Shown: in pieces, positions 1 through 5,909 of the stretch
Layout of the letters: the number at the start of each line of letters is the position of its first letter
How positions within the stretch are numbered: position 1 is the first letter of the stretch
From: Alphaproteobacteria bacterium
GTDB taxonomy: Bacteria; Pseudomonadota; Alphaproteobacteria; Zavarziniales; Zavarziniaceae
Length of the DNA stretch: 10,088 bases
NCBI GenBank assembly: GCA_021774355.1
Contig: JAJFJE010000060.1
Location: 1-10,088, forward strand
Direction of reading: 5' to 3'
Notes under the pieces: model-generated
What the model was told of the DNA's origin: nothing
Seen by the model: the letters and a program-made list of their open reading frames with translations, nothing else
The model's database searches: none
Made by a program: the position numbers and the translations under genes

Positions 1-28
1 TGGGTGCCATGCCGGCCCCCACACCCCG

Positions 29-66
29 CGTCATCCCGGCCGGAGCGCAGCGCAGAGCCGGGATCC
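29..66. repeat. Extragenic palindromic repeat (alphaproteobacterial REP-like)
   Basis: A perfect 8-bp inverted repeat, ATCCCGGC at 33-40 and GCCGGGAT at 57-64, encloses a 16-base GC-rich loop. It is preceded by GTC and followed by CC. From memory, this CGTCATCCCGGC...GCCGGGATCC pattern is a common dispersed intergenic element in alphaproteobacterial genomes. The following bases up to about 112 (CGAAGATCCCCGATCGGCGC) resemble the second half of the same element. No gene is visible in 1-131. The palindrome could also act as a terminator for a gene to the left, but no T-run follows it. Confidence 0.6.
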
Positions 67-131
67 TGCGCGCCACCGAAGATCCCCGATCGGCGCTGCC
101 GCGCCGCCTGAAGATGCTCTAGGATCGGGCG

Positions 132-485
132 ATGGACCGGATCATCTACAAGCTGATGGGCGCCGCCGAATGGGCCGCCTTCGACAGCGACGGCCGCTTC
201 GACGGCTCGGCCGCCGACCGGGCCGACGGCTTTATCCATTATTCCGCGGCCCACCAGGTCGCCGGCACGGCGGCGAAGCATTTCGCCGGCCGGCGGGATC
301 TGGTGCTGGTGGCGGTCGACGCCGGCGCCCTGGGCGACACCCTGGCATGGGAGCCGTCCCGGGGCGGCCAGCTGTTTCCCCACGGCTACGGCGTGCTGCC
401 ACGCAGCGCCGTGATCTCGGCCGAGCCGGTGCCGACCGACCCGGCCGGCGGGGCGATCCTGCCCGATCCCCTGCCCGTCCATTGA
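132..485 (+). CDS. DUF952 family protein
   Basis: A 117-residue protein that matches the DUF952 family over nearly its whole length. It starts with IIYKL, has DGFIHYS at about 32-38, DLVLVAVD at about 56-63, and the signature WEPSRGG-LFPHGYG at 73-87. Family members are small, usually about 110-120 residues, cytosolic and of unknown biochemical role. There is no signal peptide or membrane segment. The ATG is preceded by AGGA at 121-124 with a 7-base spacer, which fixes the start. The gene is monocistronic and convergent with the IclR gene. Its last 100 bp are antisense to the end of that gene, and the shared region codes for the C-terminal third of DUF952, including conserved parts, so DUF952 is the real occupant there. 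The family call is firm and the function is unknown. Confidence 0.9.
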   Translation: MDRIIYKLMGAAEWAAFDSDGRFDGSAADRADGFIHYSAAHQVAGTAAKHFAGRRDLVLVAVDAGALGDTLAWEPSRGGQLFPHGYGVLPRSAVISAEPVPTDPAGGAILPDPLPVH

Positions 486-1216
486 GACGGGGCGGCGCCA
501 TCGGCCAGCGCAGCCCCGATGCGCCGGGCCAGGCGCAGCACCAGCTCGCCGGCCCGCCCGCCATCGACCCCTTGACGTTCGGCACCCAGGGCGGCGACGA
601 CCACACCCTCGGGATTGACCACCGGCGCGGCGACATCGATGCGCCCCAGGGGCCCGCGGCCGCGAAACACGACGAAGCCGACCCGGCGCCAGGAGCGCAG
701 CGAGCGGCGGAACGCCGCCCAGCTGTCGCCCAGTTCGGCATCGGCGATGTCCCTGGCATTGGCGGTGTAGTAGCGGCGCACCCGGCGGGGCGCCATATGG
801 GCCAGCAGCACCCGCCCCGGGGCGCTGTCGAGCAGGTCCGCGGCAACCCCGCGGGAGAGTTCGCCGACGCTTTCGCCGCCTTCGACCCGGGTCACCACCA
901 CCCGCTCGCGGAACGGCTCGGTGACCACGGCGACACCCAGTGCCCGGGCCAGTTCGACAGCCACCGGGCCGGCAGCGGCGAGCAGCGGATCATGGCGCCG
1001 GATCAGCCGGTCGAATTCGATCACGGCAGGGCCCAGGACATAGCGCCCGGCGCTCGACGGGGCCATCAGGCCGGCATCGTTGAGGCTCTTGAAATAGCGA
1101 TAGATGGTCGAGCGGGAAAAGCCGGTCCGATCCATCGCCCGTTCCACGGTCCAGTCGGGATCGGTCTCGGTGAACAGGTCGAGAATGCTGAGCATTCGGT
1201 CAAGGCTACTCGTCAC
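386..1216 (-). CDS. IclR family transcriptional regulator
   Basis: A 276-residue protein with IclR architecture. An N-terminal winged helix (about 5-62) carries a recognition-helix segment SRSTIYRYFKSLNDAGL at 34-50. It is followed by an effector-binding domain (about 75-240) with the SAPGRVLLA segment near 131-139, close to the G+A/LLA motif of the family. The start is GTG at 1216, supported by a strong GAGGAG Shine-Dalgarno at 1230-1225 with an 8-base spacer; an ATG seven codons in lacks this support. The gene lies 46 bp downstream of the FAH gene on the same strand, so it probably controls that gene or a linked catabolic pathway. IclR proteins usually bind small organic acids or aromatic intermediates; the ligand here cannot be read from sequence. 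The effector domain is complete by about residue 240. The remaining ~33 residues are encoded opposite the end of the DUF952 gene and look like a read-through tail. Confidence 0.9.
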   Translation of the reverse strand: MTSSLDRMLSILDLFTETDPDWTVERAMDRTGFSRSTIYRYFKSLNDAGLMAPSSAGRYVLGPAVIEFDRLIRRHDPLLAAAGPVAVELARALGVAVVTEPFRERVVVTRVEGGESVGELSRGVAADLLDSAPGRVLLAHMAPRRVRRYYTANARDIADAELGDSWAAFRRSLRSWRRVGFVVFRGRGPLGRIDVAAPVVNPEGVVVAALGAERQGVDGGRAGELVLRLARRIGAALADGAAPSQWTGRGSGRIAPPAGSVGTGSAEITALRGSTP

Positions 1217-1262
1217 GGCTGGTACTCCTCAAGAACAACGAAGACGGGGGGGGGCCTGCGGC

Positions 1263-2105
1263 CTAGCCCTCGTCGATCACCGGATTGCGCAGGACGCCGA
1301 TGCCCTCGATCGCCACTTCGACGACATCGCCCGGAACCAGGAAGCGCGGCGGCGCGCGGGTGAAGCCGACCCCGCCGGGCGTCCCGGTGGCAATCACGTC
1401 CCCGGCCCGGAGCACCGTGAAACGCGACAGATAGGAGATGAGTTCGGCCACGGGAAAAATCATCTGGGCCGTCGAGGCGGCCTGCAGCACCACGCCCGAG
1501 ACCCGCGTCGTCAGGGCCAGGGCCTGGGGGTCGGGGACCGCGTCGGCGGTCACCAGCCACGGCCCCAGGCTGCCGCTGGCGGGAAAATTCTTGCCCGGGG
1601 TAAACTGGCTGGAATGGGCCTGGTAGTCGCGGACGCTGCCGTCGTGGAAACAGGCATAGCCGGCGACATGGGCGAGCGCCCCGGCGGCATCGACCCGCCA
1701 GGCCGGCCGGCCGATGATCACCGCCAGTTCGCCCTCGTAATCGAACGCCTGGGACAGGCGGGGACGAATCAGCGCCGCCTCGGGACCGACCACGCTGTCG
1801 GCGAAGCGGGTGAAAATCGTCGGATAGGGATTTGGCCGGCGGCCGGTCTCCTCCCGATGATCGACATAGTTCACGCCGACGCACAGGATCTTGGCGGGCG
1901 CCGGGATCGGCGGCAGCAGGCGCAACTCGGCCAGGGCGAAATCCGGCGCGGTCCTGGCGACCAGGGCCGCGACCTCTGCCAGGCGATCGGCCAGGCAATC
2001 GGCCAGGGCCGGCAGGCCCAGGCGCCCGGCCAGATCGACGACGCCGTCGCCGACCACCGCGCCGAAGCCGGCCTGGCCCTGGCGCGTGAAACTGATCAGT
2101 CTCAT
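1263..2105 (-). CDS. Fumarylacetoacetate hydrolase (FAH) family protein
   Basis: A 280-residue member of the FAH superfamily, the metal-dependent enzymes that hydrolyse, isomerise or decarboxylate beta-diketo or 2-oxo acids in aromatic and sugar-acid catabolism. Visible motifs are KILCVGVNYVDHREE at about 72-86 with the lid His83; the metal site FDYEGE with Glu124 and Glu126; Asp155 in HDGSVRDYQ, the third metal ligand; GKNF at 171-174 with Lys172; and the C-terminal GDVIATGTPGGVGFTR at 235-250. The first ~65 residues form the small N-terminal domain typical of the ~280-residue class, so the protein is full length. An AAGG Shine-Dalgarno lies 11 bases upstream of the ATG. It is the first gene of a probable two-gene operon with the IclR regulator. 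Its start is only 50 bp from the divergent deacetylase gene, so promoter regions must overlap the coding ends. The substrate is not predictable: acylpyruvase, 2,4-diketo-3-deoxy sugar acid hydrolase and homoprotocatechuate-pathway isomerase are all possible. Confidence 0.92.
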   Translation of the reverse strand: MRLISFTRQGQAGFGAVVGDGVVDLAGRLGLPALADCLADRLAEVAALVARTAPDFALAELRLLPPIPAPAKILCVGVNYVDHREETGRRPNPYPTIFTRFADSVVGPEAALIRPRLSQAFDYEGELAVIIGRPAWRVDAAGALAHVAGYACFHDGSVRDYQAHSSQFTPGKNFPASGSLGPWLVTADAVPDPQALALTTRVSGVVLQAASTAQMIFPVAELISYLSRFTVLRAGDVIATGTPGGVGFTRAPPRFLVPGDVVEVAIEGIGVLRNPVIDEG

Positions 2106-2155
2106 CGGCCGTAACGCCTTGCCGCGCGCCGGGCCACCCTGGAATCCTGGCGCCC

Positions 2156-3073
2156 ATGTTGACTTTGCCGATCGTTCCCCATCCTGCCTTCGGGCCTCCT
2201 CTCCCGGGCGGCCATCGTTTCCCGATGGCTAAATTCGCGGCGCTCTATGCCCGTCTGGTTACCGACAATCTCGTCAGCCGGGATACGGTCCGGGTGCCCT
2301 ATCCGATCACTGCAACCTTGCTAAAACATGTGCACGATTCGAATTATGTCGACTCGGTGCTGGCCGGACGGGTCGACCCGGCGGTCGAACGCCGGATCGG
2401 GCTGCCCATCGATGCCGCCGTCGCCCTGCGCGCCCGGGTCGCCAGCGGCGGCACCTTGCTGACCGGGCGGCTGGCCCTGCGCCACGGCCTGGCCTGCAAC
2501 ACGGCGGGCGGCAGCCACCACGCCCGGCGCGCCGGCGGAGCCGGATTCTGTGTCTTCAACGACGTCGCCGTCGCCATCCGCGCCCTCCAGTCCGACGGCC
2601 TGGTCGGGCGGGTCCTGGTGATCGACCTGGACGTCCACCAGGGCGACGGCACTGCCGAGATCTTCGCCGGAGATAACAGCGTTGTTACGTTTTCGGCCCA
2701 TTGCGGGGATAATTTTCCGCTGCGGAAGGTGGCAAGCAGCCGGGACGTCGCCCTTCCCCGGGGCCTGGGGGACGACGCCTACCTGGCCATGCTGGCGGCC
2801 GAACTGCCGGCCCTGTTCGCCCGCGGCCCCTACGACCTGGTGTTCTATAATGCCGGAGTCGACGTCCATGCCGCCGACCGTCTGGGCCATCTGGCGCTCA
2901 GCGACCGGGGCATTGCCGCCCGCGACCGCCAGGTCATCGCGGCCTGCCGGGCGCGCGCCCTGCCGGTGGCCGCGGTGATCGGCGGCGGCTATGCCGACGA
3001 CATTCCACGCCTGGCCGGGCGCCACGCCATCCTGCACCATGTCGCGGCCAGCCTGGTCACCACCGGGACCTGA
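2156..3073 (+). CDS. Histone deacetylase family protein, HDAC11-like (class IV)
   Basis: A 305-residue zinc-dependent deacylase of the HDAC/AcuC/acetylpolyamine amidohydrolase superfamily. The N-terminus reads HPAFGPPLPGGHRFPMAKF at about 9-27, which I associate with the class IV (HDAC11-like) bacterial group and which supports the ATG at 2156 over the internal ATG at 2225. The catalytic His pair is in GGSHHA (His121, His122). The zinc ligands are Asp159 and His161 in IDLDVHQGDG and Asp236 in NAGVDVH. The transition-state Tyr is Tyr279 in GGGY. All key residues are present, so it should be active. No signal peptide is seen, so it is probably cytosolic. Bacterial members act on acetylated small molecules or proteins, and one HDAC11-type activity is removal of long fatty-acyl groups; the substrate here is unknown. 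It is divergent from FAH and 41 bp upstream of the exporter gene, with which it may be co-transcribed. The Shine-Dalgarno is poor. Confidence 0.9.
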   Translation: MLTLPIVPHPAFGPPLPGGHRFPMAKFAALYARLVTDNLVSRDTVRVPYPITATLLKHVHDSNYVDSVLAGRVDPAVERRIGLPIDAAVALRARVASGGTLLTGRLALRHGLACNTAGGSHHARRAGGAGFCVFNDVAVAIRALQSDGLVGRVLVIDLDVHQGDGTAEIFAGDNSVVTFSAHCGDNFPLRKVASSRDVALPRGLGDDAYLAMLAAELPALFARGPYDLVFYNAGVDVHAADRLGHLALSDRGIAARDRQVIAACRARALPVAAVIGGGYADDIPRLAGRHAILHHVAASLVTTGT

Positions 3074-3114
3074 AACGCGGTCGCCGCCCCCCTTGCCCTC
3101 CACGATCCGATCGG

Positions 3115-4026
3115 ATGCCCTCCATGACCTCGCCCCTGCCCTGGCGGCATGTCCTGCTCGCGCTGGCCGTGGTGGCCGTCTGGGGCACCAATTTCGTGGT
3201 CATCCGGATCGGCCTCGAGGCCCTGCCGCCTTTGTTCTTTGCCGGGCTGCGCTTCACCTTCGCCTTTCTGCCCCTGGCCCTGTTTCTGCCGCGCCCGGCG
3301 GTCGGCTGGGGCCGCCTGGCGGCCTATGGTCTGTTCATCGGGGTCGGCCAGTTCGGCCTGCTGTTCGTCGCCATGGCCGGGCAGATCACCCCGGGGCTGG
3401 CCTCGCTGGTGGTCCAGTCCCAGGTTTTTTTCACCATCTTCATCGCGATGCGGCTGTCCGGGGAACGGGTGCGCCCGGTCCAGTGGCTGGCCCTGGCGGT
3501 GGCGGTCGCCGGGATCGGCGTGATCATCGCCCATGCCGATGCCCAGACCACCCCCCTGGGCCTGGGCCTGGTCCTGCTGGCCGCGCTGGGCTGGGCCGCG
3601 GGCAACCAGGTCGTCCGGGGCAGCCCGCCGGTCAACATGCTGGCCTTTGTGGTGTGGGCCAGCGCCTTCAGCGCGCCGCCGCTCTTCGCCCTGTCCTTGG
3701 CCGTCGAGGGCTGGCCGGCGATCCTGGACGGGTTGCAGCGGGCCGGGCCGGCCGCCTGGGGGGCGGTGCTGTGGCAATCCTGCGCCAATGTCATGTTCGG
3801 CTATGCCGCCTGGGGCTGGCTGCTGGCCCGGCATCCGGCGGCGACCGTCGCGCCGACCGCCCTGCTGGTACCGATTTTCGGCATGTCCGCCTCCGCCCTA
3901 TGGCTGGGCGAACCGCTGCAGGCCTGGAAACTGGCGGCAGCGGCGCTGGTGATCGGCGGCCTCGCCCTCAACCTCCTGTGGCCGCTGGTGTGGCAGAAGC
4001 GGCGCGGCGACCGGCCCGGTTCCTGA
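3115..4026 (+). CDS. eamA: EamA family transporter, probable O-acetylserine/cysteine exporter
   Basis: A 303-residue, ten-helix drug/metabolite transporter (DMT) superfamily protein with two EamA repeats, about 12-138 and 148-292. It resembles Escherichia coli EamA (YdeD), the inner-membrane exporter of cysteine and O-acetylserine, along its length as I recall that sequence. Shared segments include VWGTNFVVIRIGL at 22-34, LPPLFFAGLRF at 37-47, PGLASLVVQSQVFFTI at 93-108, GERVRP at 116-121 and VAPTALLVPIFGM at 245-257. Hydrophobic helices recur every ~25 residues, and the C-terminus is a short basic cytosolic tail (QKRRGDRPG). Translation could begin at 3115 or at the ATG at 3124; neither has a clear Shine-Dalgarno. 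It follows the deacetylase gene by 41 bp and may share its transcript, but a functional link is not obvious. Substrate assignment rests on remembered similarity only; the family call is secure. Confidence 0.85.
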   Translation: MPSMTSPLPWRHVLLALAVVAVWGTNFVVIRIGLEALPPLFFAGLRFTFAFLPLALFLPRPAVGWGRLAAYGLFIGVGQFGLLFVAMAGQITPGLASLVVQSQVFFTIFIAMRLSGERVRPVQWLALAVAVAGIGVIIAHADAQTTPLGLGLVLLAALGWAAGNQVVRGSPPVNMLAFVVWASAFSAPPLFALSLAVEGWPAILDGLQRAGPAAWGAVLWQSCANVMFGYAAWGWLLARHPAATVAPTALLVPIFGMSASALWLGEPLQAWKLAAAALVIGGLALNLLWPLVWQKRRGDRPGS

Positions 4027-4120
4027 GCGCGGCCCCCCCGCGCCGGCCGCAAACTGCGGTGTTGTGACGTTACGAGCGCCAAACGCACATCACGAAGCTC
4101 TATATCCACGCCGTTCACAT

Positions 4121-4144
4121 CGTCGGCCCGCCTACGCGCCGACG
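4121..4144. terminator. Hairpin between convergent eamA-like and Fic genes
   Basis: CGTCGGC at 4121-4127 pairs with GCCGACG at 4138-4144. A further CG/CG pair lies inside one mismatch and closes a four-base CCTA loop. The hairpin sits between two convergent genes (one ends at 4026 on +, the other at 4226 on -), where a shared terminator is expected. Neither side has a proper T-run, so termination is inferred from position and stem strength only. The rest of 4027-4225 shows no gene; it looks less GC-rich than the flanks. Confidence 0.4.
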
Positions 4145-4225
4145 CCGCCTATAAACCTGGCCGCCCCTCCCTGTTCGCCTCCATGTCGATATACGATGCG
4201 CTTGGTTTCGATTTCCCCCGGTGCG

Positions 4226-5401
4226 TCAGGCCGGCAATGGATCCGTCCCGCGGTCGAGCAAGGCCAGATAGTCCGAATAGGCGTAGATCCGGCCGCGTTG
4301 CCGTCCCGTGGTCTCGCGCACCACATCGATCTTGGCGAGGTTTTCCAGCGCCGTGCTGGCGGTCGGGAACGAGACGGCGAGTTTCTCGGAGACAGTCTGG
4401 ATGGTGACGATCGGGCTGGCTTGCATCAATTCGTGGACGCGGAGCGCGGACGGGGCCGCGCGGCCGAGGCCGGCGATCTCAAGTCGGTGAGCGTCGAACA
4501 TGGCGATCAGATCGCGCGCCGTCGCGGCGGCTTGTTCAGCGGTCTCCGCGACGCCGGTCAGGAAGAACTCCATCCAGGTCTCCCACGTCCCAGCCTGGCG
4601 GACCTCCTGCAGGAGCCGGTAATAGTCGTCGCGCCGGGATTTCAGGAACAGGCTGAGATAGAGGATCGGCTCGCGCAGCACCCCCGCCTCGCACAGGATC
4701 AGCGTGACGAGCAGCCGGCCCAGGCGCCCGTTGCCGTCGAGGAACGGGTGGATCGTCTCGAACTGGACGTGGGCCAGGCCCGCCCGGATGAGCGGGGGCA
4801 GCGCCGCATCTTCGCTGTGCAGGAAACGCTCGAGCGCATCGAGGCATTCGTCGAGCCAGTTCGGCGGCGGCGGCACGAACAGGGCGTTGCCGGGCCGGGT
4901 TCCGCCGATCCAGTTCTGCGAGCGGCGGAACTCTCCAGGTTGCTTTGCAGCGCCCCGTCCCGACGTGAGCAGGATGGCGTGCATTTCGCGGATCAGCCGG
5001 AGCGACAGGGGAAATCCGCCCCGCATCCGGGAGACGCCATGCCGGATCGCCGCGACGTAGTTCGAAACCTCGGTCACATCGTCGAGTTCAACCGCTGGCG
5101 CCTCGTGATTTTCGAACAGCAGCAGGTCGGAAAGCGAGGATTGCGTCCCCTCGATCTGAGAGGACAGCAGGGCTTCCTTGCGGACATACATGTAGAGGAA
5201 CAAAGGCGTGGAAGGCAGGATCGTCGTCACGCCGTCGAGGCGCCCGACCGCGGCAATGGCGCGTTCGTAGACCTGCATGAACCGGCCCAGTTCGAGCGGC
5301 GGCTTTGGCGGCAGCGGGGCAGGCACATAGGCGCGCACACGCTCGCCTCCCGCACTCGTTTCGACATAGGCCCCGAGCCTTTGGTTCTCTCCCTTCGTCA
5401 C
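4226..5401 (-). CDS. Fic family protein (AMP transferase) with C-terminal winged helix
   Basis: A 391-residue Fic protein. The catalytic motif HPFLDGNGRLGR spans 218-229, with catalytic His218, Asp222 and Asn224 and the phosphate-binding Gly/Arg residues intact. An inhibitory motif (S/T)xxxE(G/N) precedes it, SSQIEG at 80-85 with Glu84, so this is a class II Fic protein whose inhibitory helix is N-terminal to the Fic core. An N-terminal Fic_N-like region covers about 10-100. A winged-helix domain covers about 318-378, with a probable recognition helix near 344-361. Such enzymes transfer AMP, sometimes another nucleotide part, to Ser, Thr or Tyr of target proteins; the target is unknown. Translation starts at GTG 5401, backed by AAAGGA at 5413-5408 with a 6-base spacer. 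No antitoxin-like partner gene is adjacent, which fits self-inhibition rather than a two-gene FicT/FicA module. The gene has more A/T in third positions than its neighbours and lies next to a tRNA, suggesting acquisition by transfer. Confidence 0.92.
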   Translation of the reverse strand: MTKGENQRLGAYVETSAGGERVRAYVPAPLPPKPPLELGRFMQVYERAIAAVGRLDGVTTILPSTPLFLYMYVRKEALLSSQIEGTQSSLSDLLLFENHEAPAVELDDVTEVSNYVAAIRHGVSRMRGGFPLSLRLIREMHAILLTSGRGAAKQPGEFRRSQNWIGGTRPGNALFVPPPPNWLDECLDALERFLHSEDAALPPLIRAGLAHVQFETIHPFLDGNGRLGRLLVTLILCEAGVLREPILYLSLFLKSRRDDYYRLLQEVRQAGTWETWMEFFLTGVAETAEQAAATARDLIAMFDAHRLEIAGLGRAAPSALRVHELMQASPIVTIQTVSEKLAVSFPTASTALENLAKIDVVRETTGRQRGRIYAYSDYLALLDRGTDPLPA

Positions 5402-5411
5402 ACGCGATCCT

Positions 5412-5434
5412 TTAATTAGCTTTTCCGCTATTAA
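5412..5434. promoter_or_regulatory. Operator-like palindrome 1 upstream of the Fic gene
   Basis: TTAATTAGC (5412-5420), six bases, then GCTATTAA (5427-5434): an inverted repeat with half-site TTAAT(T)AGC. It covers the predicted start point and touches the Shine-Dalgarno of the Fic gene. The same half-sites recur in palindrome 2, about 40 bp away. The likely binder is a dimeric winged-helix protein, possibly the C-terminal domain of the Fic protein itself; that last step is inference. Confidence 0.6.
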
Positions 5435-5463
5435 ATCATAGCGCCGTATATCTTAATAGCGAA
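5435..5463 (-). promoter_or_regulatory. Putative sigma70-type promoter of the Fic gene
   Basis: On the minus strand, a -10 TATGAT (5440-5435) lies 17 bp downstream of a weak -35 TTCGCT (5463-5458). The predicted start point is near 5428, about 27 bases before the GTG codon. The -10 is one base from consensus; the -35 matches only three of six. The stretch is conspicuously AT-rich for this genome. Confidence 0.55.
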
Positions 5464-5474
5464 TGGGGCTAATT
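5453..5474. promoter_or_regulatory. Operator-like palindrome 2 upstream of the Fic gene
   Basis: TTAATAGC (5453-5460), seven bases, then GCTAATT (5468-5474). It repeats the half-sites of palindrome 1: the left half-sites end 40 bp apart and the right half-sites begin 41 bp apart, close to four turns of B-DNA. It covers the predicted -35 of the Fic promoter. The outer arms (AATTAGC/GCTAATT) and the inner arms (GCTATTAA/TTAATAGC) of the pair are also perfectly complementary across the two sites. Confidence 0.6.
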
Positions 5475-5581
5475 CAAGGCTGCCGGCGTGACGCCACATC
5501 TGCACGGGCGGCGATTGGGAGCACGACAGGGCGAGGATGCCCGCCCAGACACGCTGGAACCGCTCCGCGCTTTCCCTCAAC

Positions 5582-5627
5582 TGCTTACATAGTGCTTACA
5601 TTTTTTCAGACCAAGAAATGTAAGCAC
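5582..5627. repeat. Three TGCTTACAT copies, two forming a 12-bp perfect inverted repeat
   Basis: TGCTTACAT occurs at 5582-5590 and 5593-5601 as direct copies 11 bp apart, and inverted at 5618-5626. The last two extend to a perfect inverted repeat, GTGCTTACATTT at 5592-5603 and AAATGTAAGCAC at 5616-5627, with a 12-base centre. It lies beyond the tRNA-Gly terminator, between that tRNA and the Fic promoter. It could be a protein-binding cluster, for example integrase arm-type sites left by an element that used the tRNA, or a hairpin. No integrase gene is present in the window. Confidence 0.6.
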
Positions 5628-5634
5628 CAGAAGC

Positions 5635-5659
5635 GAAGGGCCGCCTCGCGGCGGCCTTC
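5635..5659 (-). terminator. Probable terminator of tRNA-Gly
   Basis: GAAGGGCCGCC (5635-5645), loop TCGC, then GGCGGCCTTC (5650-5659) form a GC-rich stem of ten pairs with one bulged base. It lies 31 bases past the encoded CCA of the tRNA on the minus strand. The downstream minus-strand sequence (CTTCGCTTCT) is T-rich but not a clean T-run, so this is a probable intrinsic terminator. Confidence 0.6.
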
Positions 5660-5690
5660 TCGTAACGCACTAATTTCCTTGAAGAAAACT

Positions 5691-5765
5691 TGGAGCGGGC
5701 GATGGGATTCGAACCCACGACCCCAACCTTGGCAAGGTTGTGCTCTACCCCTGAGCTACGCCCGC
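5691..5765 (-). tRNA. tRNA-Gly (anticodon GCC)
   Basis: The full cloverleaf can be read on the minus strand. The acceptor GCGGGCG pairs with CGCCCGC. The D arm is GCTC-AGGGGTA-GAGC. The anticodon arm is CAACC-TTGCCAA-GGTTG with anticodon GCC. The T arm is GTGGG-TTCGAAT-CCCAT. The discriminator is T, and a genomically encoded CCA ends at 5691. The length is 75 nt. It decodes GGC and GGU, the dominant glycine codons in a genome like this. A well-placed promoter precedes it and a hairpin follows it, so it is probably transcribed alone. The plus-strand reading frame through it produces the familiar artefact peptide with WDSNPRPQPW and is not a gene. Confidence 0.98.
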
Positions 5766-5807
5766 TCGGCGTTTCGGCGCGCCGGTCGGGGGCGCCGAAG
5801 AGCCGCG

Positions 5808-5835
5808 AATATACAAATCACCAAGCCGATTGCAA
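5808..5835 (-). promoter_or_regulatory. Promoter of tRNA-Gly
   Basis: On the minus strand, -35 TTGCAA (5835-5830), a 16-bp spacer and -10 TATATT (5813-5808) lie upstream of the tRNA 5' end at 5765. The predicted start is about 35 bases before the mature end. This is a good housekeeping-sigma match in an otherwise GC-rich gap. Confidence 0.65.
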
Positions 5836-5909
5836 GCCCGTCTTTCACGGCCGCGCCGGCCGCTGACGGATTCACCCGGGCGGCGAATCCGGCTAGGCTG
5901 GGGGCCGTC

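Noticed and set aside
170..1363. 397-codon plus-strand open frame over DUF952 and IclR
   Set aside because: Spurious Arg/Pro/Gly-rich translation crossing two well-supported genes.
1213..2157. 314-codon minus-strand open frame overlapping FAH in another frame
   Set aside because: Arg/Gly/Pro-rich out-of-frame translation; the FAH frame carries all the catalytic motifs.
4027..4225. Search for an attL-like copy of the tRNA-Gly 3' end left of the Fic gene
   Set aside because: No stretch matching the acceptor/T-arm end was found, so no attachment-site pair is claimed.
4064..5419. 451-codon plus-strand open frame opposite the Fic gene
   Set aside because: It is a shadow of the Fic gene. The minus frame has the complete Fic motif, inhibitory motif, winged helix and Shine-Dalgarno; the plus frame shows no domain.
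5537..5623. 28-codon plus-strand frame (starts MPAQTRWNRS) that could be an integrase remnant
   Set aside because: Too short, with no recognisable catalytic or domain motif and no ribosome-binding site.
5463..5909. N-terminal extension of the editing deacylase through the tRNA
   Set aside because: The extension contains the well-known artefact peptide from an antisense tRNA-Gly; the enzyme domain starts at the ATG at 5910.
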